A DNA stretch of 10,275 nt from Candidatus Aminicenantota bacterium (GTDB taxonomy: Bacteria; Acidobacteriota; Aminicenantia; Aminicenantales; Aminicenantaceae). The translations under genes were made by a program, and so were the position numbers. Positions 1-6,456 of the stretch are shown here, one piece after another. The notes below the pieces were generated by a model, which had not been told where the DNA came from, searched no databases, and saw only the letters and a list, made by a program, of their open reading frames with translations. Numbering within the stretch: position 1 is the stretch's first letter; each line of letters starts with the position of its first letter. The stretch covers positions 1 through 10,275 of the forward strand of contig JAFGNQ010000364.1 of assembly GCA_016926925.1 (NCBI GenBank). Direction: 5' to 3'.

Positions 1-155
1 AATTTTTGGGAAGCGCCGCCGAAGGCATCGATGCCTGTCATGCGGCCTGCCATGACGCCTGTCATTCAGCCTGTCACTCAGCCTGTCACTCGGCTTGCCA
101 CTCGGCCTGCCATTCGGCCTGTCATTCCGCCTGTGTCAGCGGAGGAGGACACTGA
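1..155 (+). CDS. Putative RiPP precursor peptide with ACHx repeats (3' part only, 5' end outside window)
   Basis: The frame beginning at base 3 is open from the window edge to a TGA at 153-155, and its start codon lies upstream. Seen directly: after a short stretch ([10 protein letters not shown]) there are nine four-residue units, each with one Cys: ACHA, ACHD, six ACHS, then ACVS, followed by GGGH and stop. That gives nine Cys at exact four-residue spacing, eight of them followed by His. Among the repeated DNA units the differences are almost all silent in this frame (TGT/TGC, CAT/CAC, TCA/TCG/TCC, GCC/GCT), whereas they change residues in the other frames, so this frame is the coding one. 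The TGA overlaps the ATG of the radical SAM gene (TGATG), and the three Gly codons double as that gene's Shine-Dalgarno. Inference: the Cys-repeat tail is the core of a RiPP modified by the neighbouring enzyme. The leader is not visible. A Cys/His metal-binding tail is an alternative. Confidence 0.82.
   Translation, partial: FLGSAAEGIDACHAACHDACHSACHSACHSACHSACHSACHSACVSGGGH
33..140 (+). repeat. 12-bp tandem repeat, nine units, encoding the ACHx core
   Basis: Nine contiguous 12-bp units of the form GCC-TGY-CAY-TCN run through the 3' end of the precursor gene. The first two units end in GCG and GAC instead of TCN, and the last replaces CAY-TCN with GTC-AGC. Units differ mostly at third codon positions. 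This fits old duplications kept under selection on the protein, not very recent slippage. Unit number may vary between strains. Confidence 0.9.
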
Positions 156-157
156 TG
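141..157 (+). promoter_or_regulatory. Shine-Dalgarno and TGATG coupling site for the radical SAM gene
   Basis: GGAGGAGGA at 141-149 sits about 6 bases before ATG at 155-157 and is read as Gly-Gly-Gly in the precursor. The precursor stop TGA (153-155) shares its final A with the ATG. This decides the radical SAM start: the frame extends upstream to a TTG at 95, but that codon lies inside the repeats and has no ribosome binding site. Confidence 0.85.
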
Positions 158-1627
158 GCCGCCCCTACCTTTTCTTTAGATTGGATCGACGCTTTCGTGG
201 CCAAGATCCGTCCCTATGTTTTTGTCAGGCTGACCGACCGCGTCCTGATCCGCATGCCCAACCAGGCCTTCAAGCTGAACCACACTGGAGCCAGAGTGCT
301 TCACCACATTCTCCAAGGCGGCTCGGTCGGGGATTTCTTAAAATCGAGACCAATGGATCACCAACTTCCGGGCCAGCTCCATTCTTTTTTCACGGACCTC
401 TCCCGTGTGCTGAGCTCGGCCGTTTGCGATGGTTACCGATCGCCCAGCCTGGAACGGATTCGCTTTGATCTCGGGTACATTGAACTCCCCGTCTTGTCGG
501 AAGTTGCCCTCACCTGGCGCTGCAACATAAAATGCCGTTTCTGCTATGCGGCCTGTACCTGTGTCTCGGAGAGCGCAGGCGATTCCGGGCTCGAGGAATT
601 GTCGACCGCCGATGTCAAAAGAGTCCTGGATATTATCCGCCGTGATGCGGAGGTGCCAAGTGTGTCCTTCACCGGGGGAGAGCCGACACTCAGGCCTGAC
701 CTTATTGAACTGATCGCCTACGCCTCCGGTGTTCTGAATATGCGCGTCAACTTGATCACCAACGGGACGATGATCGACGAACGATTCTCCGAGCGTTTAA
801 AAGCGGCCGGGTTGGCATCGGCTCAAGTGAGCATCGAATCCCCGGATTCCGGTGTTCATGACGCAATTGTCGGCGTCGGAAATGCTTTCGAAGCTTCTGT
901 AAACGGACTCAAAGCCTTGAAAACTGCGGGAATCATCTGTCATCCGCACGCCACCCTCTGCGGTTTGAATGTGGCCACTCTACCCGGGATGGCCCGTTTT
1001 GCCAAGTCTTTGGGCTTTGAGCGTTTCTCTCTGAATATGCTCATACCGGCCGGCCGCGGTATCGATCCTGAGTTGACCATATCATACAGTGAAATCAAGG
1101 AAATTGTCCTGAAAATAAAATCTGAGGCGGATAAGGAAGGAATCCGCCTTCTATGGTATTCCCCGACGCCGATGTGCCTGTTCAATCCGGTCTCCCACCA
1201 ACTTGGAAACAAGGGATGCAGTGCCTGTGAGGGGCTTCTCTCTGTGGATCCCTTCGGCAGAGTTCTTCCTTGTTCCAGTTGGAAAGAACCCCTGGGTCAT
1301 TTGCTTCGCGATGGATTTAAGGCCGTATGGTTTGGAGACAAAAGCAGGTTTTTAAGAGAGAAACGCTCCGCTCATCCCGATTGCAGGAAATGCGAGCACT
1401 TTGCCATCTGCCACGGTGCGTGTCCGCTTTATTTTAAGGTCCATGGTTACGGTGAATTGGAACAAGCGCTTCAAAAATGCAGGACCGTTCTTCATCCCAA
1501 TTCCGGGTGCCAATCGGGGCGAGAGGTTTTTTTGGATAGCAAAAGAAGCCCGGGTGAGAGGTGGCGAACAGTGGATCAAAATCGTTCCGCCCTCAGGAAT
1601 TGTCCGGATCAAAGGAGCTCCCAATGA
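155..1627 (+). CDS. Radical SAM/SPASM peptide maturase with N-terminal PqqD-like (RRE) domain
   Basis: This 490-aa cytoplasmic iron-sulfur enzyme probably modifies the peptide encoded just upstream. Residues ~20-90 resemble PqqD, the RiPP recognition element that binds leader peptides (pattern around NQAFKLNHTGARVL and the following helices). The radical SAM core carries CNIKCRFC (Cys123, 127, 130), which ligates the 4Fe-4S cluster that cleaves S-adenosylmethionine, and GGEP at 174-177. The C-terminal SPASM domain has the full pattern: Cys358, G-x4-C ending at Cys373, then C-x2-C-x5-C-x3-C at 410, 413, 419 and 423, and Cys442, enough for two auxiliary clusters. Known for the family: SPASM enzymes with a RRE make sactipeptide or ranthipeptide thioethers, or other crosslinks. 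Inference: thioether formation on the Cys-repeat core. The last ~45 residues are polar and look non-domain. The start at 155 is set by the strong ribosome binding site and TGATG overlap. Confidence 0.93.
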   Translation: MAAPTFSLDWIDAFVAKIRPYVFVRLTDRVLIRMPNQAFKLNHTGARVLHHILQGGSVGDFLKSRPMDHQLPGQLHSFFTDLSRVLSSAVCDGYRSPSLERIRFDLGYIELPVLSEVALTWRCNIKCRFCYAACTCVSESAGDSGLEELSTADVKRVLDIIRRDAEVPSVSFTGGEPTLRPDLIELIAYASGVLNMRVNLITNGTMIDERFSERLKAAGLASAQVSIESPDSGVHDAIVGVGNAFEASVNGLKALKTAGIICHPHATLCGLNVATLPGMARFAKSLGFERFSLNMLIPAGRGIDPELTISYSEIKEIVLKIKSEADKEGIRLLWYSPTPMCLFNPVSHQLGNKGCSACEGLLSVDPFGRVLPCSSWKEPLGHLLRDGFKAVWFGDKSRFLREKRSAHPDCRKCEHFAICHGACPLYFKVHGYGELEQALQKCRTVLHPNSGCQSGREVFLDSKRSPGERWRTVDQNRSALRNCPDQRSSQ

Positions 1628-2601
1628 CAACCCTATCTCGAATATTCGGATTCCCTCAACCGGAGGACCGGGACAGTGTGCGGTTTCATTTCGCCAAGAA
1701 CCTTCCATACAACATTCGCATCAACCTGACTTTGATACTGCTGGTGGCTGGATTTGTCCTGCAGCTGGCGTTTATGAATCCTTTCATTGGGATTCCTTTT
1801 CTTATCATAGGCGTCGGATTGGTTTTGGTCAAAGGATACGACAGCCGTATTAGGCTAAAAAGTTTCAATACAGATCCCAGTTGGAAGAACGTTCCGCTGG
1901 AGAAAATTCAGGAGATCGACCGGCTCCGCAAACGCAGTCGAAAATGGGACCGTGATGCCTTGGATGTCTCCAATCCTCTCGGCTTTTTCAGTCTGCTTCT
2001 CTTTGGGGGCCTGGCCCTTGCCCTCAGTTACAGCCTCGGAATCCTTGCCGAAGATTTTAGAGTAACGGTCATTTTGGCTGTCGACACAGCCGTATTGGTC
2101 CTCCCTCTCTGGCTATCCGGTATGCGGTTCATCCTGAAACAGCCCAATTTAGCCATCAAGGTCAAAATAATTTTAAAACTTTACGATGAATTTAAAACCC
2201 TCGGACAGGAAGGGGAGCAGTTCAAACCGTCCATGATGCTGGCCTTGGGCAAGGTGCACGAGACGGTTCCGGTCGACGTCCGGTTTTCCGTAGCCTTTCC
2301 CGGTAGTCCCGAGGGGTTCTACGGCCTCCAGGCTCAAATCAACCTCAATGTGGTTCAAGGGACCAGCTATCCTTATTTTTACTGTGTCCTGGCCGCAAAG
2401 CCGGGATTCGAACTCCAACCCTTCAAAGACCGGATCACGCTTGAAGAATCCATTATTTGCGAGTACCAAAAGGACAAGAGGGCTGAGGTGCTGGTCATCC
2501 GTCAGAAGACGACCAAAAAATCCGGTTACCACACCAAGGACAAGAATTGTGCGGAAATACTCAGGGTAGCTCTTGAGGCCGGCAGGCTGATCTGCCGATA
2601 A
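1624..2601 (+). CDS. Membrane protein of unknown function, third gene of the radical SAM cassette
   Basis: The product is 325 aa and I do not recognise its family. The ATG at 1624 overlaps the radical SAM stop (ATGA) and is preceded by AAAGGAG at 1612-1618, so translation is coupled. The frame is open 21 codons further upstream, but that stretch overlaps the enzyme and lacks a better site. Two hydrophobic hairpins are visible: residues ~33-71 (two segments around the GIP turn) and ~117-168 (two segments), separated by a charged loop rich in Lys and Arg. After ~172 the protein is soluble-looking, about 150 residues with alternating beta-type stretches around GFYGLQAQINLNVVQG. Tight coupling implies a shared task with the precursor and maturase. 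Export, immunity, anchoring of the maturase or sensing of the product are all possible, and the sequence does not choose between them. Confidence 0.85.
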   Translation: MTTLSRIFGFPQPEDRDSVRFHFAKNLPYNIRINLTLILLVAGFVLQLAFMNPFIGIPFLIIGVGLVLVKGYDSRIRLKSFNTDPSWKNVPLEKIQEIDRLRKRSRKWDRDALDVSNPLGFFSLLLFGGLALALSYSLGILAEDFRVTVILAVDTAVLVLPLWLSGMRFILKQPNLAIKVKIILKLYDEFKTLGQEGEQFKPSMMLALGKVHETVPVDVRFSVAFPGSPEGFYGLQAQINLNVVQGTSYPYFYCVLAAKPGFELQPFKDRITLEESIICEYQKDKRAEVLVIRQKTTKKSGYHTKDKNCAEILRVALEAGRLICR

Positions 2602-2619
2602 TCCTAGAATAAAGATAAA

Positions 2620-2658
2620 GGGACGTCATACTTAATTCCGAATTAAGTATGATGTCCC
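2620..2658. repeat. Palindromic element, 18-bp stem, also a likely terminator
   Basis: The left arm 2620-2637 and right arm 2641-2658 pair over 18 bases with one G-T wobble and a CCG loop. Read on the minus strand, the stem is followed by a T-rich tract (TTTATCTTTATT), so it could end transcription of the minus-strand gene whose stop is at 2677. On the plus strand it is followed by CCCCC, making it a weaker terminator for the cassette. The arm sequence GGGGGACATCATACTTA recurs at 3499 and 3536, which points to a dispersed REP-type repeat and not a dedicated terminator. Confidence 0.8.
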
Positions 2659-2676
2659 CCGAATGCATATCTCAAA

Positions 2677-3411
2677 TCAGAAGCTATTATGGTATTGTCC
2701 CTCTTGAAGCCGGTGAAATCTCCATTCGCAGAGCTGCTTGAATCTGTTCAGGGTATTCCCGGTGACTCTGTTATGAACTTTTTCCCAAGCCTTGTTAATG
2801 AATCGGATCTTTGATCCTTTTTCATTTCCGTAGAAATTGAATCCGACAGCTAAAAAAAGTTGAGTCTGTTCGACCTCCCCTTGTTCGGCAATGGGTGAGC
2901 GGGCATACATGGTGAAGATCCCGATGGGATAGCCCCCGCTGCTCCCGTAGAGCAGAAACCGGGCATTATCGTCGGATAGACCCGGCAGATGCTGAAATTT
3001 CAGGGCGTTCAGGCTGAATAGAGGAATGAATTTCAAACCGAAAAAACTGTTCTGGAATCCAAAGGGATATCTCTTCCATCCGAAAAGATAGATCTTGATG
3101 TTTTCGAGTTGCCCGTCTATCCGGTCGACCGTGGCGATGTGATTCGGCCAACAGGTGGAATCTCCGTCCCAATTCAACAATTCTTCGAAGACATAGCGAA
3201 CAGGAACTTCGACCCCTATCTTGTGAATGTTCAGCACGGCATACCTGGTGACATCTATTCCGATCCGTTGCATGATCCTCTGGCTGTAGTCCTCTCTATC
3301 CGTTTTCGAAGCGAACTCGATCAGGGTCGGGATCTCCGGTTTGTGGAGCAAAAAAGACTTGATATCAGTCAGTCTTCCTGTGCTTCTTTCCGGAGGTGCG
3401 TTTATTTTCAC
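2677..3411 (-). CDS. Hypothetical protein, 244 aa, no recognised domain
   Basis: This is the only convincing minus-strand gene in the window, and I do not recognise its family. The product looks soluble and single-domain: no signal peptide or membrane segment, many aromatic residues, and alternating beta-like stretches (for example NIKIYLFGWKR, ARFLLYGSSGGYPIGIFTMY, QTQLFLAVGFNFYG) followed by a C-terminal helix. A helix-grip (START-like) fold is conceivable but not supported by a motif I can name. The start is uncertain. GTG at 3411 is the first possible start after a stop and has no clear ribosome binding site. ATG at 3273 has AGAGG close upstream but would discard 46 plausible residues. 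It stands alone between two repeat elements of one family and runs against its neighbours, so it may be a separate insertion or cargo gene. Confidence 0.65.
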   Translation of the reverse strand: MKINAPPERSTGRLTDIKSFLLHKPEIPTLIEFASKTDREDYSQRIMQRIGIDVTRYAVLNIHKIGVEVPVRYVFEELLNWDGDSTCWPNHIATVDRIDGQLENIKIYLFGWKRYPFGFQNSFFGLKFIPLFSLNALKFQHLPGLSDDNARFLLYGSSGGYPIGIFTMYARSPIAEQGEVEQTQLFLAVGFNFYGNEKGSKIRFINKAWEKVHNRVTGNTLNRFKQLCEWRFHRLQEGQYHNSF

Positions 3412-3493
3412 GGCATGAAGATGCTACCACTGCCAACTTATTTATGCAACGGACAAAAAAGCTGGCAGAGGATGCTGTGGAGATCGGCAAAAG

Positions 3494-3567
3494 TAATTGG
3501 GGGACATCATACTTATTTCCCAATTACGTATAATCGGGGGACATCATACTTATTTCCCAATTACGTA
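3494..3567. repeat. Two tandem 37-bp units sharing a motif with the palindrome at 2620
   Basis: Units 3494-3530 and 3531-3567 differ at one base. Each contains GGGGGACATCATACTTA and ends TTTCCCAATTACGTA. Within the first unit TAATTGGG and CCCAATTA form an 8-bp inverted pair. The same 17-base motif occurs in the opposite orientation at 2644-2660. The pair lies 83 bp upstream of the minus-strand gene's start and 122 bp before the M28 peptidase gene. This looks like a REP-type repeat of the kind moved by IS200-like (RAYT) transposases, but no such transposase is in the window. Confidence 0.8.
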
Positions 3568-3595
3568 AGGTGGCCCTCGATTCAAGGAATCCTTT

Positions 3596-3621
3596 TTGAC
3601 ATTGCGCTTTGAATTTATTAT
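3596..3621 (+). promoter_or_regulatory. Possible promoter for the M28 peptidase gene
   Basis: TTGACA at 3596-3601 and TATTAT at 3616-3621 are good hexamers, but the spacer is only 14 bases, shorter than the usual 16-18. The site lies ~70 bases before the gene and just after the repeats. I see no better-spaced pair between 3568 and 3680. Confidence 0.35.
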
Positions 3622-3678
3622 GAAGGAATTGTTATTGAACCGATACTCTTGCTTCTTGTTTTTTTGACGTATTTTGAG

Positions 3679-3685
3679 AGGAGGT
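3679..3685 (+). promoter_or_regulatory. Strong ribosome binding site for the M28 peptidase
   Basis: AGGAGGT, a full match to the anti-Shine-Dalgarno core, stands 4 bases before ATG at 3690 and fixes the start. The N-terminal signal peptide beginning at that ATG agrees with it. Confidence 0.85.
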
Positions 3686-3689
3686 CGAG

Positions 3690-5840
3690 ATGACCATAAG
3701 GAAAGCAGCAATCTTCGCAATCGGTCTCATTTTATTCGGAGGGACGGGCATAGCTCAGATGACGCCATGGCTTCAATGGACTTTTCTGCCCGAAGACTAC
3801 ATGGCTGAGATCATCGGTGAAGTCTCAGGAGAGGAAGCCTGGAACACGATCGCCGCAACGGCCGGCTACAACAGAAACCGTCCTGCGAAAGAATATTCAG
3901 GCACATTCTATGAAGCGCAATTCATCTACGAAAAGCTCAAGGAATACGGTCTGCCGGGTGCGGAGATCGTCCGTTTTCCGGCTTCCGATGTCTGGAGTTG
4001 TGTGGAGGGGGAAAACTGGGAGGATAAAACTTGGGACGGCATTAGAGGGGAGTTGTGGGAAGTCGAACCAGGGCACCGCAAGCTGGCCTCCTACCGGGAT
4101 CTTACGGCCATGCTGCTCAAAGGAAGCGCATCCGCGGATGTAAAAGCCGCGTTGGTTTGGGTGGGCCAAGGAAGCGCCGAGGAATTGGGGTGTGCTGATA
4201 TCAAGGGCATGATTGTGGTCACCGAAGGCCATCCGGTCGAGGTCCACCGGAGAGCCTGTATGGAAAGGGGAGCGGCGGGTGTCGTTTCCATGTATTCGGA
4301 GCGGCCGTATTCCGATCCCCTCCAGATTCCCTTTCCCTGGGGTTCTCTCCGGCCGACAAAAGACCGTCCGGTTAAATTCGCCTTCTGCCTGCCGCCGAGG
4401 GAAGGCCAGTACTTAAAAAAACGACTTTTGTCGGGAGAGAAGATCGTTGTCCATGCTCAGGTCGAGAGCAAGCTGATGGATTTTGATGTTCAGGATGTGG
4501 TCTGTCACATTCCCGGAACCGATCCTGAGGCAGGGGAAATTATCTTCAGCGCTCATCTTTTCGAATGGTACACCAAGCAAGGTGCGAACGATAACAAATC
4601 AGGCTCTGCCGCCATACTGGAGATCGCCCGGACTCTGCACACGCTTATCGAAGAAGGGCGTCTCCCCAGAGCTAAAAGAACCATCCGCTTTCTCTGGGGA
4701 CCGGAATTTGCCGGCACGGCCCGGTGGGTCAAGGCAAACTTGAACCTCATGGAAAACACGCTTTGCAACATCAACATGGACATGGTCGGAGAATGGCTGA
4801 GCAAGAACAAGGCGTTTATGTGCCTGTTCCGCACATCCTACGGCAATCCCCATTACATCAACGATGTCATGGAGAATTACTTCCGCTTTGTCGGGGAGGG
4901 CAACAGGGATCGTCTGCACAACTTGCGCAGCAAAAATCCCTGGAAATACCCGCAGCGCATCGTCGCCCCGAGCGGCTCCGAGGATCCTTTCTATTACAGT
5001 ATCGAGAGTATGTTCAAAGGGTCCGACAACGAAGTCTTCAACGACTGGAGTGTGCAAGTGCCCGGTGTGTTCATCATTGCCTGGCCTGATCAGTGGTATC
5101 ACTCGTCCGGGGACAGACCGGACAAATCGGATCCTACGACCCTGAAGCGCATCGCAACTATCGGTGCAGCCGCCGCTTACACCGTTGCCGGCGCTGACGA
5201 AAACATGGCCTTGAAGATCGCTGCGGAGACGGCCTCCAACGGCACGCGGCGCCTCGGACATCAGCTTGCACGTGGTCTTGAAGATCTGAACCATGCCGAT
5301 GCCGCCGGCTTTGAAGAAGCCTACAGGATAGCCCGCGTCTATGTCGAGACCGCAGTTGCGAATGAGAAGGCAACTCTGGAATCGGTTTTAGAATTGGCGG
5401 CTGATAAGCGATGCGTCGGTGATTACGTCAAAAAACTGCAGAGCTCGGTCGCCGACATCGGAGAAACGCTTCTTTCACTGCTGGGAAACCACATGGTCGA
5501 GGTGGCGCGAAAGCTTGACACCCGTCCGGCAAAGGTCCGGCCGTCCGCTCAAGAAAAGCGGGCCGCGGGAATCATTCCTAAGCCCACCGACATGGTGAAG
5601 ATGAACGGTTACAAGGGCTACAATGCATTTATCTCTCGCCTTCCCGATTCCACTCTCGACCGGTACCCGTATTCAGAGATTTCCAGCACAGACGAGTTGA
5701 ACCTTCTGATAAATGGACGAAACTCCGTTCTCGATATCAAGAATATGCTGGATGCTCAATATCCGAAGAAATCAGACCTCCGGCACATCCTCAATTATCT
5801 GGAAATCCTGAAACACGCCGGCTTGATCACCCTTTTTTAA
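3690..5840 (+). CDS. Exported M28-family zinc aminopeptidase with PA-like insert and C-terminal winged-helix domain
   Basis: This 716-aa protein probably cleaves N-terminal residues from peptides outside the cytoplasm. Residues 1-22 form a signal peptide (Lys/Arg, hydrophobic core, IAQ end). Residues ~150-215 resemble a protease-associated (PA) domain. The M28 metal ligands are recognisable: His289 (SAHLFEW), Asp301 (GANDNKSG), Glu339 (WGPEF, with the preceding acidic position replaced by Pro), Asp364 (NMDMVG) and His471 (WYHSSGD). A helical region follows, ~505-615. Residues ~660-716 look like a small winged helix (NGRNSVLDIKNML, then NYLEILKHAGLI), as seen at the C-terminus of DUF4910-type aminopeptidases and not unlike PqqD. 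The Pro in place of an acid at 338 deserves care: in many M28 enzymes the paired Glu is the general base, so activity may depend on Glu339 or Glu292. It is transcribed on its own. A role in processing the neighbouring RiPP is possible but unproven. Confidence 0.87.
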   Translation: MTIRKAAIFAIGLILFGGTGIAQMTPWLQWTFLPEDYMAEIIGEVSGEEAWNTIAATAGYNRNRPAKEYSGTFYEAQFIYEKLKEYGLPGAEIVRFPASDVWSCVEGENWEDKTWDGIRGELWEVEPGHRKLASYRDLTAMLLKGSASADVKAALVWVGQGSAEELGCADIKGMIVVTEGHPVEVHRRACMERGAAGVVSMYSERPYSDPLQIPFPWGSLRPTKDRPVKFAFCLPPREGQYLKKRLLSGEKIVVHAQVESKLMDFDVQDVVCHIPGTDPEAGEIIFSAHLFEWYTKQGANDNKSGSAAILEIARTLHTLIEEGRLPRAKRTIRFLWGPEFAGTARWVKANLNLMENTLCNINMDMVGEWLSKNKAFMCLFRTSYGNPHYINDVMENYFRFVGEGNRDRLHNLRSKNPWKYPQRIVAPSGSEDPFYYSIESMFKGSDNEVFNDWSVQVPGVFIIAWPDQWYHSSGDRPDKSDPTTLKRIATIGAAAAYTVAGADENMALKIAAETASNGTRRLGHQLARGLEDLNHADAAGFEEAYRIARVYVETAVANEKATLESVLELAADKRCVGDYVKKLQSSVADIGETLLSLLGNHMVEVARKLDTRPAKVRPSAQEKRAAGIIPKPTDMVKMNGYKGYNAFISRLPDSTLDRYPYSEISSTDELNLLINGRNSVLDIKNMLDAQYPKKSDLRHILNYLEILKHAGLITLF

Positions 5841-6070
5841 GACCATGCTAATTATTTCATTATTATAGGGTTACATCTAGCTAATGGCAGAATAATCGCC
5901 TTAGATGCAATTTTTGTGGGCCAAAATAAGGCTTAAGGATTGATGTTTGCCTCCTTCCGTATTTCTATAAACTGAATCTGACAGTCAAATATTTATCGAA
6001 AATGAAACTTTTATCTACTCCTTAGCGTATATAATACTGAAATCCAGTAAAAAGCGAGACAACCGGAAAT
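5841..6070. other. Intergenic region between peptidase and PadR gene
   Basis: This AT-rich stretch has weak inverted repeats only: CATCTA 5874-5879 with TAGATG 5902-5907 followed by CAATTTTT, and GCCTTA 5898-5903 with TAAGGC 5927-5932. Either could be a poor terminator for the peptidase. TATAAT at 6030-6035 is a perfect -10 hexamer about 35 bases before the PadR start, with no clear -35 at the right distance. Confidence 0.4.
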
Positions 6071-6400
6071 ATGAAAGAATTGACAAAAATCGAGGAGGTT
6101 CTCTTAGTCGCCATATGGCATTTGGCGGAAAATGCCTACGGAGTGAAGATCCGGCAGTATGTGACCAAAATTGCCGGACGAGAACTCTCCTACGGCCACC
6201 TCTACAGCGCCCTCAATCAGCTCGTCACAAAAAAGTATGTGACGAAATCCTTAGGAAAGCCTTCGACACGAAGGCTGGGCCGGCCCAGGGTTTACTATTC
6301 CGTTTCTTCCCTGGGGATGAAAGCATTAAGAGCGGCCAAGGAGATGAATGAGAGGCTTTGGTCCGAGATTCCCGGATACATTCTGGATCGGAAGAGGTAA
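6071..6400 (+). CDS. PadR-family transcriptional regulator
   Basis: The 109-aa product has the compact PadR winged helix: opening helices (KIEEVLLVAIWHLAENAYGVKIRQYV), a recognition helix region ~40-57 containing YGHLYSALNQLVTKKYV, and a basic wing ~58-78 (STRRLGRPRVYYSVSSLG) with the family's 'G.R.Y.lT..G' type ending. Known for the family: dimeric DNA-binding repressors, often released by small hydrophobic compounds or acting on adjacent membrane-protein genes. It is followed closely by an FtsX-like permease gene in the same direction, so it most likely controls that gene and itself. The ribosome binding site is weak (CCGGAAAT), which suits a low-level regulator. The TATAAT at 6030 fits as its promoter -10. 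Confidence 0.9.
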   Translation: MKELTKIEEVLLVAIWHLAENAYGVKIRQYVTKIAGRELSYGHLYSALNQLVTKKYVTKSLGKPSTRRLGRPRVYYSVSSLGMKALRAAKEMNERLWSEIPGYILDRKR

Positions 6401-6401
6401 G

Positions 6402-6425
6402 ATGGAAGATCGGAAAATGCCGTAG
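6402..6425 (+). other. Seven-codon mini-ORF behind a good ribosome binding site
   Basis: AGAGG at 6393-6397 stands 4 bases before ATG at 6402, which reads MEDRKMP and then TAG. The permease frame is one base off. Removing one A from the AAAA run at 6414-6417 would join this start to the permease frame. It may be a leader, or a sign that the true permease start has been lost by a one-base change or sequencing error. Confidence 0.35.
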
Positions 6426-6456
6426 AGAACTGGATATAAAAAAAGCGGAAATCCAG

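Noticed and set aside
95..154. Upstream TTG start for the radical SAM gene
   Set aside because: It lies inside the precursor repeats with no ribosome binding site. The ATG at 155 has a strong site and the TGATG overlap.
31..468. 145-aa plus-strand open frame starting MPVMRPAMT over the repeats
   Set aside because: It is the wrong frame through the 12-bp repeats: unit differences change its residues, it overlaps the radical SAM gene for 300 bases, and the ACHx frame explains the same DNA better.
3494..3567. Possible CRISPR array
   Set aside because: Two directly adjacent 37-bp copies without any spacer, and no cas genes nearby.
4599..5294. 231-aa minus-strand open frame inside the M28 peptidase gene
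   Set aside because: It is antisense to strongly conserved peptidase motifs, has no start signal and no recognisable protein pattern. It is a shadow of codon bias.
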